The notes below the pieces were generated by a model. It worked only from the letters and a program-made list of their open reading frames with translations, made no database searches and was not told the origin of the DNA. Positions 44,274 to 52,870 of a stretch of DNA of 64,000 nucleotides are shown piece after piece. Source of the stretch: Bacteroidota bacterium (GTDB lineage: Bacteria > Bacteroidota > Ignavibacteria > Kryptoniales > JAKASW01); contig JAJZVO010000017.1 in NCBI GenBank assembly GCA_021845665.1, forward strand, positions 1-64,000. The letters are read 5' to 3'. How positions within the stretch are numbered: the stretch's first letter is position 1; every line of letters starts with the position of its first letter. The position numbers and the translations under genes are program-made.

Positions 44274-45182
44274 ATGATGAATATCCGGGTTTTGTTAGCG
44301 ATTGTCGTTCCGGTACTGATCGCTGTTTCGTTCACGCAGGAGGCGGATGCGCAGACGCTGCAGGATTCGGTAGCCGCCATGGCACGCGCCTTCAAGGGCG
44401 ATGTCGGGATATACGCCGTCAACCTTCAAAACGGAGACACTGTTTCGTATAACGCGGAGAAGATGTTCCCGACTGCAAGCGTGATAAAGATTTATGTCCT
44501 GGCCAGGCTGTACCAGGAAATCAAAGAGGGGAGACTTGCCATGAACGACAAGGTGGTCCTGCGCGATTCCGACAAAGTTCCGGGGAGCGGCATTCTTCTC
44601 TTCATGCACGACGGCCTGAAGCTGACGCTGGGCGACCTCTCGTGGCTCATGATAAACATGAGCGACAACGTGGCCGCGAACCTCCTTACCGATGAAGTCG
44701 ACGGTGTAATGAAGGTCACGGATTATATCCGTTCGCTCGGATTCAAACATACTATGGAGCTCGCAAAGATCTTCGACAGAAACGTGTACCCGGACTCGAC
44801 ACTCAGGAAGAAGTACGGCATAGGCGTTACCACCCCGCGCGAGACTGCTACGTTCATGAAGGAGCTTTACGAAGGTGACATCGTGGACAAGAAGAGTTCT
44901 GAGGCAATGATCAAATTGATGGAGTATCAATTTTATAACACAAGCATACCGCGCTTTCTACCGACTTACCGGGATACCATCGAGATCGCGCACAAGACCG
45001 GGGCTCTCAACGCCACGCGCAACGATTGCGCCATCATATACACCCCAAGGACGAATTACGTCCTTTGCGTGTTCACCACGCACAACAAAGACCAGCGCTG
45101 GATCACCGACAACGGAGCTGAAGTGTTCATCGCTAAGATATCGCTCCTCGTTTACAACAGTTTCGTGAAGAAAGAATTCTGA
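44274..45182 (+). CDS. Exported class A beta-lactamase-like serine hydrolase
   Basis: A 302-residue exported protein (signal MMNIRVLLAIVVPVLIAVSF) with the class A/PBP fold. Ser69-Val-Ile-Lys72 in FPTASVIKIYVLARL, Ser130-Asp-Asn in LMINMSDNVAANLL and the Lys-Thr-Gly of IEIAHKTGALN all appear. The omega-loop Glu that drives beta-lactam hydrolysis is not evident: the aligned region reads MELAKIFDRNVYPD. So it may be a D,D-peptidase/esterase acting on muropeptides rather than an efficient beta-lactamase. AAGGAG precedes the ATG. It is followed by a peptide transporter 17 bp later. Confidence 0.82.
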   Translation: MMNIRVLLAIVVPVLIAVSFTQEADAQTLQDSVAAMARAFKGDVGIYAVNLQNGDTVSYNAEKMFPTASVIKIYVLARLYQEIKEGRLAMNDKVVLRDSDKVPGSGILLFMHDGLKLTLGDLSWLMINMSDNVAANLLTDEVDGVMKVTDYIRSLGFKHTMELAKIFDRNVYPDSTLRKKYGIGVTTPRETATFMKELYEGDIVDKKSSEAMIKLMEYQFYNTSIPRFLPTYRDTIEIAHKTGALNATRNDCAIIYTPRTNYVLCVFTTHNKDQRWITDNGAEVFIAKISLLVYNSFVKKEF

Positions 45183-45199
45183 ACCGAGGTTAGTGCAAA

Positions 45200-46702
45200 A
45201 TGTTCAAGGATCACCCCAAAGGTCTGTTTGTCCTCTTTTTCACCGAAATGTGGGAACGTTTCGGTTTTTACACCGTCCTCTCGATATTCGTCCTGTATCT
45301 GACCGATAACTTTCACTGGAGCGAAGCTGCCGTAGGAAACATCTACGGCATTTTTATAGGGACCACTTTTTTCCTGCCGCTGATCGGCGGCTGGATAGCC
45401 GACCGCTTCCTCGGATATGGAAAGACGATTTTGATCGGCTTGTGTACTATGGCCGTCGGCTACGCCCTTCTCGCGACACCGACGACCAAACCGTTGCTGT
45501 TGTTTACGGCGCTTGTGGTTATCTCGTCCGGGACGGGACTCTACAAGGCGAATATTTATGTGCTTGTCGGGAACCTTTATCCTAAGGCGAACGCCGCGCT
45601 GAAGGATGCGGCCTTCAGCATCTTCTACATGGGAATCAACCTCGGTGCGTTTCTTGGGCCTATCGCGGCGTCGTCCATCAAAACTTTCATGATCGACCAT
45701 TACCACCTTTCACTCACTCACGCATATAACGCGGGATGTGGCGCCGCGTCCGTCGGAATGCTCCTCGCGATCGCCATCTTCCTCTCCTTTAGGAGATTTC
45801 ACAAGATGGCCGACTACCGCGTCGGGAGCCGTGCGAGCGCGGCCGCCGCAGATCGCCGGATATCGATGGCCGAAGAGAAAGACAGGATCATTTCACTTCT
45901 GATAGTCTTCCTCTCCGTGATATTCTTCTGGATGGCATACTACCAGAACGGTTACACGTTGACTCTCTTCGCGCAGGATTATACCGCAGCCTATGTCGGC
46001 AGGTTTACCTACCTCCTCTTCGACCCTGTTTCGCTCCTCTCCATTCTGGCGATTCTACTCTCTTCCTCGATAGCAATGTCAAAGTCGTCTACGAATAGAG
46101 CGAGATGGATCGGTGTACTTGTCGTCCTGGCAGGCCTGGTAACCATGATCTTCAAAGTGAACAGCTTCCCCGAGACCAACAAGATTTCTCCCGAGAGCTT
46201 CCAGGTGTTCAACCCGTTGTTCATAATTTTTCTGACTCCGATTTTGGTTGCAATATTCGGCTACATGGGAAAGAAGTCAAAGGAGCCGGCATCGCCGACT
46301 AAGATGGCTATTGGTATAAACGTCGAGGCGCTCTCCTTCATTGTTCTTATCCTCGCGTCGTTCGGCCTTCCAGCTTTCAGCGTCGTTACACACACGAGTT
46401 TCGCTCACGTCAGCCCCTACTGGTTGATAACTTCGTATTTCTTCATCACAGTCGCCGAGTTGTTTCTCAGTCCGATAGGGTTGTCATTCGTTTCAAAGGT
46501 GGCGCCGGCGAAAATGAAAGGAGCCATGATGGGAGCGTGGTTTGCGGCACAGGCAACCGGAAGTTATCTCTCCGGTTTTGTCGGGAGGTTCTTTGCAGAG
46601 TGGCAGCTCTCGCAGTTCTTTCTTCTACTCGTCGTAACCTCGTTATTGGCAGGGCTGATAGTCGTCACTTCACTCGGCCGGCTCAAGAGATCGAGCGCGT
46701 GA
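45200..46702 (+). CDS. Proton-dependent oligopeptide transporter (POT/PTR family)
   Basis: A 500-residue inner-membrane MFS importer of di- and tripeptides. The POT signature is complete: FFTEMWERFGFYTVLSIFVL has the ExxERF proton/peptide site, followed by WSEAAVGNIYGIFIGTTFFL and PLIGGWIADRFLGYGKTI (loop 2-3), and FSIFYMGINLGAFLGP for helix 5. The C-terminal half has SPIGLSFVSKVAPAKMKGAMMG, the second POT signature. Next to a serine hydrolase and amino-sugar genes it would take up muropeptide peptides. GAGG lies 12 bp before the ATG. Confidence 0.94.
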   Translation: MFKDHPKGLFVLFFTEMWERFGFYTVLSIFVLYLTDNFHWSEAAVGNIYGIFIGTTFFLPLIGGWIADRFLGYGKTILIGLCTMAVGYALLATPTTKPLLLFTALVVISSGTGLYKANIYVLVGNLYPKANAALKDAAFSIFYMGINLGAFLGPIAASSIKTFMIDHYHLSLTHAYNAGCGAASVGMLLAIAIFLSFRRFHKMADYRVGSRASAAAADRRISMAEEKDRIISLLIVFLSVIFFWMAYYQNGYTLTLFAQDYTAAYVGRFTYLLFDPVSLLSILAILLSSSIAMSKSSTNRARWIGVLVVLAGLVTMIFKVNSFPETNKISPESFQVFNPLFIIFLTPILVAIFGYMGKKSKEPASPTKMAIGINVEALSFIVLILASFGLPAFSVVTHTSFAHVSPYWLITSYFFITVAELFLSPIGLSFVSKVAPAKMKGAMMGAWFAAQATGSYLSGFVGRFFAEWQLSQFFLLLVVTSLLAGLIVVTSLGRLKRSSA

Positions 46703-47037
46703 AATATCCTTATCCTATCGCGATTCAAAAAACTTCTTGACAATTTTGAATCGGTTGAGTATCATCCAAACGTTACCAGAAGCATCCGGGTCATGCCAGC
46801 CAATCGGCGGGTAACCTGAGATGAGCTTACGAATGAAGGTTTGCGGTGCTCGCGGCCTGTCGAAAAGATGTGATACCCAGATTGTCGGTTTGTATCTGCA
46901 CACACCGTTTTAGCTTGTTCCCGCCTTCCAGCCACCAGCATCCTTCCTTCCATAATTTCAGGAGCGATCATTTCCAGGACGATGTTCCAGGTCATGAGAC
47001 TTGAACTTCGAACACGATACAGCAAGAAAGAGGACGT
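46703..47037 (+). other. Intergenic spacer with long leader
   Basis: No good gene in 335 bp; small minus-strand frames here have no family resemblance. A promoter candidate at 46737-46765 would give a 266-nt leader before the double-GNAT gene. GTTACC and GGTAAC form a 6-bp inverted repeat near 46773-46818. Confidence 0.5.
46737..46765 (+). promoter_or_regulatory. Sigma70-like promoter upstream of the first double-GNAT gene
   Basis: TTGACA at 46737-46742 and TATCAT at 46760-46765 are separated by exactly 17 nt. It begins 34 bp after the peptide transporter stop and would initiate near 46772, on the coding strand of the following operon. Confidence 0.6.
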
Positions 47038-48003
47038 ATGGAAATCTCTATAACGCCGGTTTCATATTTTGATCTTGATTCGGTGATAAAACTGTGGAAC
47101 AGGGTCAATCCGCTGGATGCTGTCACGGCCGATCTCCTGGAGACACGAGTCCTTCTCGATGAAAACTTCGACGAAAATACCTTTCTTGTTGCCAGGGACG
47201 GAAATAGAATGGCCGGTTTCGTAGTATCAGCATATGCACGCCGGGTTCCCCTTGGAGATCATGATCCAAAGGGTGACCGCTGCTGGATAACCGCCTTCGG
47301 CATCGACGAAGTGTACCGCGGAAAGGGCCTGGCGACACGGATGTTCTCAACTCTCTTCGATAAATTGCGTGCATTGGGAAAGAAGGAATGTTTCATCGCC
47401 ACTTACGCCCCCGGATACTTCGTTCCTGGAATAGACGTAAAGGAGTATCCTCCTGCAATTTCGTTCCTGGGCAAAGAAGGTTTTGAAGAGACCTACCGCC
47501 CCCTGAGCATGGATGCACCCCTTGCGCTTTTCAAGGTGACGCGCGAGCTGGAAGTGAAGGAGCAGCGTCTGATCGAGAGCGGTATCAAAGTAAGAGCTTA
47601 CAGCCGTCAGGATCTTCTCCCGTTTATGAAATTTCTTGAGGCCAATATGCCGGCCGACTGGGTACGGGTATCGCGTGCGAACCTGCGGGACCTAACCAGG
47701 GGGATCTTCAAGCCGGATCAGATATTTCTCGCCGTGTGCGACAAGCCGGGTGCAGGAGAGGGCGAAGTGATCGGCTACTGCCAGTTTGAGGAAGCTCACT
47801 TCGGACCATTCGGCGTAACCGACAAGTACCAGGGAAAGGGCATCGGCACCGTTTTGCTTGGGCGTACGCTGGAACGCATGCGCTCAAAGGGTTTGCACAA
47901 TGCCTACGTTCTTTGGACAGACGACACAGCTGCCAAAGTGTACTCGAAATTCGGATTCAAGGAGACGAGACGATTTGCGGTCATGAGGAAGTCGATCGCT
48001 TGA
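47038..48003 (+). CDS. Double GNAT-fold acetyltransferase
   Basis: A 321-residue cytoplasmic protein made of two GNAT domains. The first acetyl-CoA loop is EVYRGKGLATRMFSTLFDKL (about residues 91-110) and the second DKYQGKGIGTVLLGRTLERM (about 262-281). A central block AGYFVPGID-type sequence, YAPGYFVPGIDVKEYPPAIS, is shared with the paralogue at 50137. The substrate is likely a sugar amine or amino acid, since the run also encodes membrane acetyltransferase, deacetylase-like and NamZ proteins, but this is inference. GAGGA precedes the ATG. Confidence 0.82.
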   Translation: MEISITPVSYFDLDSVIKLWNRVNPLDAVTADLLETRVLLDENFDENTFLVARDGNRMAGFVVSAYARRVPLGDHDPKGDRCWITAFGIDEVYRGKGLATRMFSTLFDKLRALGKKECFIATYAPGYFVPGIDVKEYPPAISFLGKEGFEETYRPLSMDAPLALFKVTRELEVKEQRLIESGIKVRAYSRQDLLPFMKFLEANMPADWVRVSRANLRDLTRGIFKPDQIFLAVCDKPGAGEGEVIGYCQFEEAHFGPFGVTDKYQGKGIGTVLLGRTLERMRSKGLHNAYVLWTDDTAAKVYSKFGFKETRRFAVMRKSIA

Positions 48004-48129
48004 TGATGCGTTGACAGTCTACACACTGATCCGCGACACCCGCGACGGCCTTGCAGTATCGTGCGATCTCGAAAGTGTCAATGCAGCGCATGAGAGTCCA
48101 GGAACAAAAAACAGAAAGGATGGAAGAGA

Positions 48130-49305
48130 TTGATTCAACGGGAGGAGCCGGCTGCGCAGCCAACCTCGGGCCCGGCGAGATTAATCTCGCTGGATGTGTT
48201 CAGGGGACTTACGATTGCGGGGATGATCCTGGTGAATAATGCCGGAGACTGGTCGCATGTCTATCCGGCACTTGCACACGTTGAATGGAACGGCTGGACG
48301 CCCACAGACCTGGTCTTCCCCTTCTTCCTGTTCATCATCGGAGTCGCGATGCCGTTTTCCTTCACCAAACGTATCCAGAGAGGTGAGAGCCGCGGAAAAT
48401 TACTGGAACACGTCTTTGTCAGGTCGCTTATCCTCTTCGCACTCGGCATGCTCTTGTCCGGCATCCCGAATTTCGATTTCTCACACAGGCTGATCCTGAA
48501 CGTGCTCCAGCGAATCGGACTCATCTACCTTATGTCCGGTGCGATCTACCTGTTTACCGATGTCGTGTCGCAGGCTGTCGTAGCCTTAGCAGGCATTGCG
48601 ATATACTGGATACTGATGTTGTATGTGCCTGTGCCAGGATACGGTGCGGGAGTGCTCACCCCTGTCGGGAATATGTGGTGGTACGTAGACAAGGTCCTCC
48701 TGCAGGGATGGCACCAGCATCTGCTGGTGGTTGGTGAATACAGACTGCATCACGCGGAAGGCATTCTCAGTCTGATCCCCTCGATTTCGACTGTGCTCCT
48801 TGGTTCGCTGACCGGCCATTACCTTAGATCGCAGAGAAGCGGCATCGAGAAAGCAGCAGGCATGCTCGTCATCGGAAATCTCGGCCTGCTGATCGGCGCG
48901 ATAATGTCCATCTGGTTCCCGATCAACAAGCTCCTGTGGAGCAGCTCGTATGTCGTCTTCACCGCCGGACTGGCGCTGGAAGTCCTCGGCGTGTGCTATT
49001 GGCTCATCGACGTGAAAGGGTTCAGGAAATGGACTCAGCCTTTTATGGTGTTCGGATCTAATGCAATCACATCGTTCTTCCTCTCGACTTTCGTCGCGCT
49101 CATTTTGGATCTTGTGTTTGTTACAGCGGCTTCGCCCGCCGGTGCGGCAGTGAGGGAGAGTTTGAAGGACGTGATTTACAGCGCCGTCTTCGCGCCGCTC
49201 GTAAGCAGCTACAACGCCTCGCTGCTTTACTCAATCGTTTATTTGTTGTTCTGGTACGGAGTGATGTACGTTTTTTACAGGAAGAAAATATTTATCAAAA
49301 TTTGA
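48130..49305 (+). CDS. HGSNAT/NagX-like membrane acetyltransferase (DUF5009 family)
   Basis: A 391-residue multi-span membrane protein like heparan-alpha-glucosaminide N-acetyltransferase. LISLDVFRGLTIAGMILVNN is the family start, and AHVEWNGWTPTDLVFPFFLF contains His50, matching the catalytic His of the human enzyme (H-x-x-W-N-G). In that family, acetyl from cytoplasmic acetyl-CoA is transferred across the membrane to a sugar amine; here the target would be periplasmic GlcN or GlcN-containing fragments. Start is TTG 48130, with GGAAGAGA just upstream. It is followed by the PIG-L-like gene with no gap. Confidence 0.87.
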   Translation: MIQREEPAAQPTSGPARLISLDVFRGLTIAGMILVNNAGDWSHVYPALAHVEWNGWTPTDLVFPFFLFIIGVAMPFSFTKRIQRGESRGKLLEHVFVRSLILFALGMLLSGIPNFDFSHRLILNVLQRIGLIYLMSGAIYLFTDVVSQAVVALAGIAIYWILMLYVPVPGYGAGVLTPVGNMWWYVDKVLLQGWHQHLLVVGEYRLHHAEGILSLIPSISTVLLGSLTGHYLRSQRSGIEKAAGMLVIGNLGLLIGAIMSIWFPINKLLWSSSYVVFTAGLALEVLGVCYWLIDVKGFRKWTQPFMVFGSNAITSFFLSTFVALILDLVFVTAASPAGAAVRESLKDVIYSAVFAPLVSSYNASLLYSIVYLLFWYGVMYVFYRKKIFIKI

Positions 49306-49306
49306 G

Positions 49307-50140
49307 ATGAAGAGATCCTTCGGCACAATTACCGTTTCATGCCTCCTCTTGATTATCATTGCAGGCTGGATTATCCGGAATGGTCGGCCCGAAAAGAAAG
49401 AAGAAAAAATGAGCGACACGAAGCGAACGATACTGGCAGTCGGCGCGCATGCCGGCGATATGGAAATAGCCTGCGGCGCCGTCATGGCGAAAGAAGCCGG
49501 GCTGGGTGACCGCATCGTATTTCTTCACCTTACGCTTGGCGAAGCCGGCAATCCCAGACTGTCCGCCGAGGAATACGGCGTGCAGAAAAGGAGGGAGGCT
49601 GTTGAAGTCGACAGCCTCCTGGGTGGAGAAGCCATCTTCGGCCCGTATAAAGACGGCCAACTGCCGAACGACGAAACGGCTAAAAAGTATGTCGCCAACG
49701 TCATAAGGATGGTGCAGCCGACGGATATTATTACGCATTGGAAGAACAGCATACATCCGGATCATGCAAACGCTCATGCCATAACGGTGGATGCCGTCCT
49801 CCTCGCGAGCCTTCCGTCGGTTTCAACCGTAACCCCTTACTCGAAGACTGAATATCCTGCTTGGAGGGGTGTGAAGAGAGTGCTTTACACCGAGAATTGG
49901 GAAGACATGGACGGTTATGAGCCGTACGTGTATGTCGACGTCACCGAATCATTTGAGACATGGGCAAATGCGGTCTCCAAATACGAGTTCATAGGCGGCA
50001 AAATATCCAGCTTCCCGTACTTGAATTACTACAAGGCCCTGGCCACCGTTCGCGGAGCCGAAGGAGGTTTCCGGTACGCCGAAACGTTCGATATCGACAG
50101 GTTTGAGAAGAAACTCAGATGGAGGAGCTTGGAGCCTTGA
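49307..50140 (+). CDS. PIG-L/LmbE-type deacetylase-like protein, membrane anchored
   Basis: A 277-residue PIG-L family protein, normally a zinc de-N-acetylase of GlcNAc conjugates. An N-terminal hydrophobic segment (FGTITVSCLLLIIIAGWII) may anchor it outside the cytoplasm, or ATG 49409 could give a cytoplasmic form. The usual HPDDxE motif reads AHAGDME: His48, Asp51 and Glu53 remain but the first Asp, the catalytic base in family enzymes, is Gly50. HPDHANAH supplies the other zinc ligand. It may use another base or bind without cutting. It overlaps the second double-GNAT gene. Confidence 0.82.
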   Translation: MKRSFGTITVSCLLLIIIAGWIIRNGRPEKKEEKMSDTKRTILAVGAHAGDMEIACGAVMAKEAGLGDRIVFLHLTLGEAGNPRLSAEEYGVQKRREAVEVDSLLGGEAIFGPYKDGQLPNDETAKKYVANVIRMVQPTDIITHWKNSIHPDHANAHAITVDAVLLASLPSVSTVTPYSKTEYPAWRGVKRVLYTENWEDMDGYEPYVYVDVTESFETWANAVSKYEFIGGKISSFPYLNYYKALATVRGAEGGFRYAETFDIDRFEKKLRWRSLEP

Positions 50141-51111
50141 AACCCAGAACTGCGCCTTCGAAGAAAACGAAGTCTGTTGGGGCTGCGGAAATAAAACCCT
50201 TTGATGGTAAGGAAGAAGGGCGGATCGTCGATCTCTGGAATCTTTGTCTCAGTCGGGATCCAATTACCACAGAGACTTTCCGTCGGAAGGTCCTTCTCGA
50301 CGAGAATTTCGATCCGCGCGGTTGCCTTGTCGCGTTTTCCGGAGGACGGGCGGTGGGTTTTTCAGCGGCCGTTCGGAGAAAGCGGCCTTATTTCGGAGCA
50401 GGTATGGAACAAGGGACGGGATGGATCACGGTTTTTTTCGTGCATCCGGAATTCCGTGGTATGGGAGTGGGAAAGAACCTGATTGAAGCCTCCGAAGAGT
50501 TCCTGAAGACAGGGGGGATCAAAGAGATTTACGTGTCGTCCTATACCCCAAATTATTTCGCACCCGGCATAGACCTCGATGCCTACCCGGAGAGTCACTC
50601 TCTTCTCGGAAAGCTCGGCTATAAGAGATCTGAAAGAGTTTACGGCATGGGGCGATCGCTCCTCGACTTCGAGGCTTCGTCGGAAGCAAAGGAAGCACTC
50701 AAGTCCCTCAAGGCGAAGGGTATCGACATTCACGTGTTCGAACCGAGGTACATTTCCGGGCTCCTGGATTTCCTCGGGACAAACTATCCCGGCGATCTTT
50801 TCAGGGTAGCACTTGAGGAACTGAGACAGGATCCCAGCACTGACCGCATGCTCGTCGCAGTGCAGGGCAGCCGCGTAGTAGGATTCAGTCATTACGAGGG
50901 CGAGCACTTCGGACCTTTTGCGATCGACCAGTCGTTGTCAGGGATGGGAGTCGGAACTTGTCTGTATGATTGGACTGCACTCCACATGAAGGAGAAAGGA
51001 ATCCCGAATCTATGGCTCGCCTGGGCGTCCGGACATGCAAAGGATTTTTACTACAAACGAGGCCTGAAGGTCACAAGGCGATACGAAATTATGATGAAGG
51101 AGTTGAAGTAG
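50137..51111 (+). CDS. Double GNAT-fold acetyltransferase, paralogue
   Basis: A 324-residue protein with two GNAT domains and clear similarity to the protein at 47038: both share RKVLLDENFD- and RVLLDENFD-type stretches and a YFxPGID block (SYTPNYFAPGIDLDAYPESH). Acetyl-CoA loops are HPEFRGMGVGKNLIEASEEF (first domain) and QSLSGMGVGTCLYDWT (second). TTG 50137 overlapping the PIG-L stop is preferred because GGAGGAG lies nine bases upstream; ATG 50119 would also be in frame. The two genes bracket the HGSNAT-like and PIG-L-like genes, so a recent duplication with divergence is likely. Confidence 0.8.
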   Translation: MKPRTAPSKKTKSVGAAEIKPFDGKEEGRIVDLWNLCLSRDPITTETFRRKVLLDENFDPRGCLVAFSGGRAVGFSAAVRRKRPYFGAGMEQGTGWITVFFVHPEFRGMGVGKNLIEASEEFLKTGGIKEIYVSSYTPNYFAPGIDLDAYPESHSLLGKLGYKRSERVYGMGRSLLDFEASSEAKEALKSLKAKGIDIHVFEPRYISGLLDFLGTNYPGDLFRVALEELRQDPSTDRMLVAVQGSRVVGFSHYEGEHFGPFAIDQSLSGMGVGTCLYDWTALHMKEKGIPNLWLAWASGHAKDFYYKRGLKVTRRYEIMMKELK

Positions 51112-51195
51112 GCCTGTGTGTTTTCCGCATGGTGCAGTATGTGACGAACAGAACGCATCCTGACTTATCACGTTCACCAAACCAAATGAGGAGAG

Positions 51196-52692
51196 ATGAA
51201 CTTCCATCCGATTGACTGGGTGATCCTTGTGATCTATCTGGCCGGTACCGTCTTCGCCGGATTGAGGGCTAGAAGGTACGTCGAGAACATGGAGGGGTAT
51301 TACGTTGCCGGTAGAAAGGTTAAGGTCGCACTCGGTTCGGCAACTCTCATAGCCACGGAAATCGGAGTCGTGACCTTCATGTACTTTGGACAGCTCGGTT
51401 ACCTCACCGGGTTTTCGTGCTTCATACTCGGCCTAATAGGTGTGTTCGGATACATGGTAATTGGAAAGACCGGGTTCATTGTCGCGGGCTTGAGGCGGTT
51501 GAAGGTAATCACGATACCGGAATTTTATGAGTTGCGGTACAACAAGTCCGTTCGATGGCTCGGCGGAGTCCTCCTCTTTGTCGGCGGTGTCCTTAACATG
51601 GGCGTCTTCCTGCGGTTCGACGGAATTTTCTTGACGGAAACGATGGGCCTCGGCGAGAGCGAGAAGGCTATCGTCATGGTCATCATGCTGATCATCGTCG
51701 TCAGCTACACGATTCTGGGCGGCATGTTTTCGGTTGTCATAACAGACTTCATTCAGTTCGTGGTCCTTTCGTTTGGCATGTTCATCGCGACTATTTTTGT
51801 TTTGATGAAAGTGAACATGGCTTCAATTGCGAACACTGTCGTTACACATTATGGCAAAGCGGGTATCGATCCGATCCTGAATCCGCAATTTGGCTGGGTT
51901 TTCATATTCTGGATGCTTGTCGGGAGTGTCGCGCTTTCCGCGCTGAATCAGCCGGCGGTCTCGAAGGCCTTCGCTTCGGAATCCCCTGAGGTCGGCAGGA
52001 AGGTGTTTCTCTTCAGCGGCTTCACGCTGGCGGGAAGATACATGATACCGATGCTATGGGGGGCAGCCGCGCTAGCTGTGTTCGGTCCGCATATTAATTC
52101 ACTCGTTGCTATGCCGCGGCTTCTCGGGAAGCTGGTACCTTCTGGATTGCTGGGGCTGATGGTGGCCGGCATGCTTGCCGCGTCGATGTCCACGTACAGC
52201 GCGTATCTGCTTGCCTGGAGCACCGTGGCGACGAGAGATGTAATATCTCCTCTGCTCAAGGGGCCGATGTCTGACAGGTGGAATGTGACCATAACTAGAC
52301 TCGTCGCCGCCGCCATAGGAATCTTCATGCTCGTGTTCGGGCTGTTCTATCAGCTTCCCTCTACTGCTTTTCAATACCTGTCGCTTACCGGCGCTATGTA
52401 TGCGGCGGGAGCATTCGCCTGTGTCACGGCTGGTCTTTATTGGAAAAAGGCGAATACAGTTGGAGCGTATTCCGGCCTGGCATTCGGGGCTGTCGCTCCG
52501 GCGGCTTTCCTGCTGCTGTCCCAGTTCAAGGACGCACTGCCCACAAACCTCTTCTTTCTGGTAGACGTGAACGTGTCCGGGTTACTGAGCTTCATTCTCG
52601 CCGCAGCGGGAATGGTAATTGGGTCTTTACTGACTCAGAAGACGCACGCCCCGGTTAAGCTTCCTGAGTCGTATTACAATAACGAGGCATGA
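51196..52692 (+). CDS. Sodium:solute symporter (SSS family)
   Basis: A 498-residue Na+-coupled importer with about 13 helices. DWVILVIYLAGTVFAGLRAR and EGYYVAGRKVKVALGSATLI match the SSS start, GFSCFILGLIGVFGYMVIG and PEFYELRYNKSVRWLGGVLL are the usual helices 3-4 region, and VAGMLAASMSTYSAYLLAWS covers the helix 8 Na+-site serines. Sugar and sialic-acid/MurNAc-type acids are common substrates in such clusters; here it would bring in amino sugars freed by NamZ and GH3. A small membrane protein gene follows after 10 bp. Confidence 0.9.
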   Translation: MNFHPIDWVILVIYLAGTVFAGLRARRYVENMEGYYVAGRKVKVALGSATLIATEIGVVTFMYFGQLGYLTGFSCFILGLIGVFGYMVIGKTGFIVAGLRRLKVITIPEFYELRYNKSVRWLGGVLLFVGGVLNMGVFLRFDGIFLTETMGLGESEKAIVMVIMLIIVVSYTILGGMFSVVITDFIQFVVLSFGMFIATIFVLMKVNMASIANTVVTHYGKAGIDPILNPQFGWVFIFWMLVGSVALSALNQPAVSKAFASESPEVGRKVFLFSGFTLAGRYMIPMLWGAAALAVFGPHINSLVAMPRLLGKLVPSGLLGLMVAGMLAASMSTYSAYLLAWSTVATRDVISPLLKGPMSDRWNVTITRLVAAAIGIFMLVFGLFYQLPSTAFQYLSLTGAMYAAGAFACVTAGLYWKKANTVGAYSGLAFGAVAPAAFLLLSQFKDALPTNLFFLVDVNVSGLLSFILAAAGMVIGSLLTQKTHAPVKLPESYYNNEA

Positions 52693-52702
52693 GGTAATTC
52701 AT

Positions 52703-52870
52703 ATGTCTGAAGGTAGTCTGATCTGGATCATCTTGTACGGCATTTCGACGTTGACCTTCTTTTCGGTGGCCGCCGGAATCACTGCGTACGGTATTCAAGA
52801 CCTCAGGTCACTGCTGTCGAAAGCCAATAAGAGAGTCGTGGAAGTGAAGAATGATAAAGGGAAAAGCTAG
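52703..52870 (+). CDS. 55-residue single-span protein, probable symporter accessory protein
   Basis: Begins 10 bp after the symporter stop with GAGG eight bases before the ATG. MSEGSLIWIILYGISTLTFF continues as one transmembrane helix and then a charged tail (KANKRVVEVKNDKGKS). It overlaps the next gene by 20 bp. Small partner proteins of this size and topology are known beside SSS transporters, and I place it there by position and shape, not by a sequence match. It may adjust transporter assembly or activity. Confidence 0.75.
   Translation: MSEGSLIWIILYGISTLTFFSVAAGITAYGIQDLRSLLSKANKRVVEVKNDKGKS

Noticed and set aside
44274-45182. Antibiotic-resistance beta-lactamase
   Set aside because: The omega-loop Glu is not evident and the neighbours are peptide transport and amino-sugar genes, so a wall-peptide hydrolase is a better reading.
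46762-47025. Minus-strand frame of 87 codons in the spacer before the first double-GNAT gene
   Set aside because: No ribosome site, no recognisable domain, and it lies opposite the leader of the next gene. I looked for a transposase remnant and found none.
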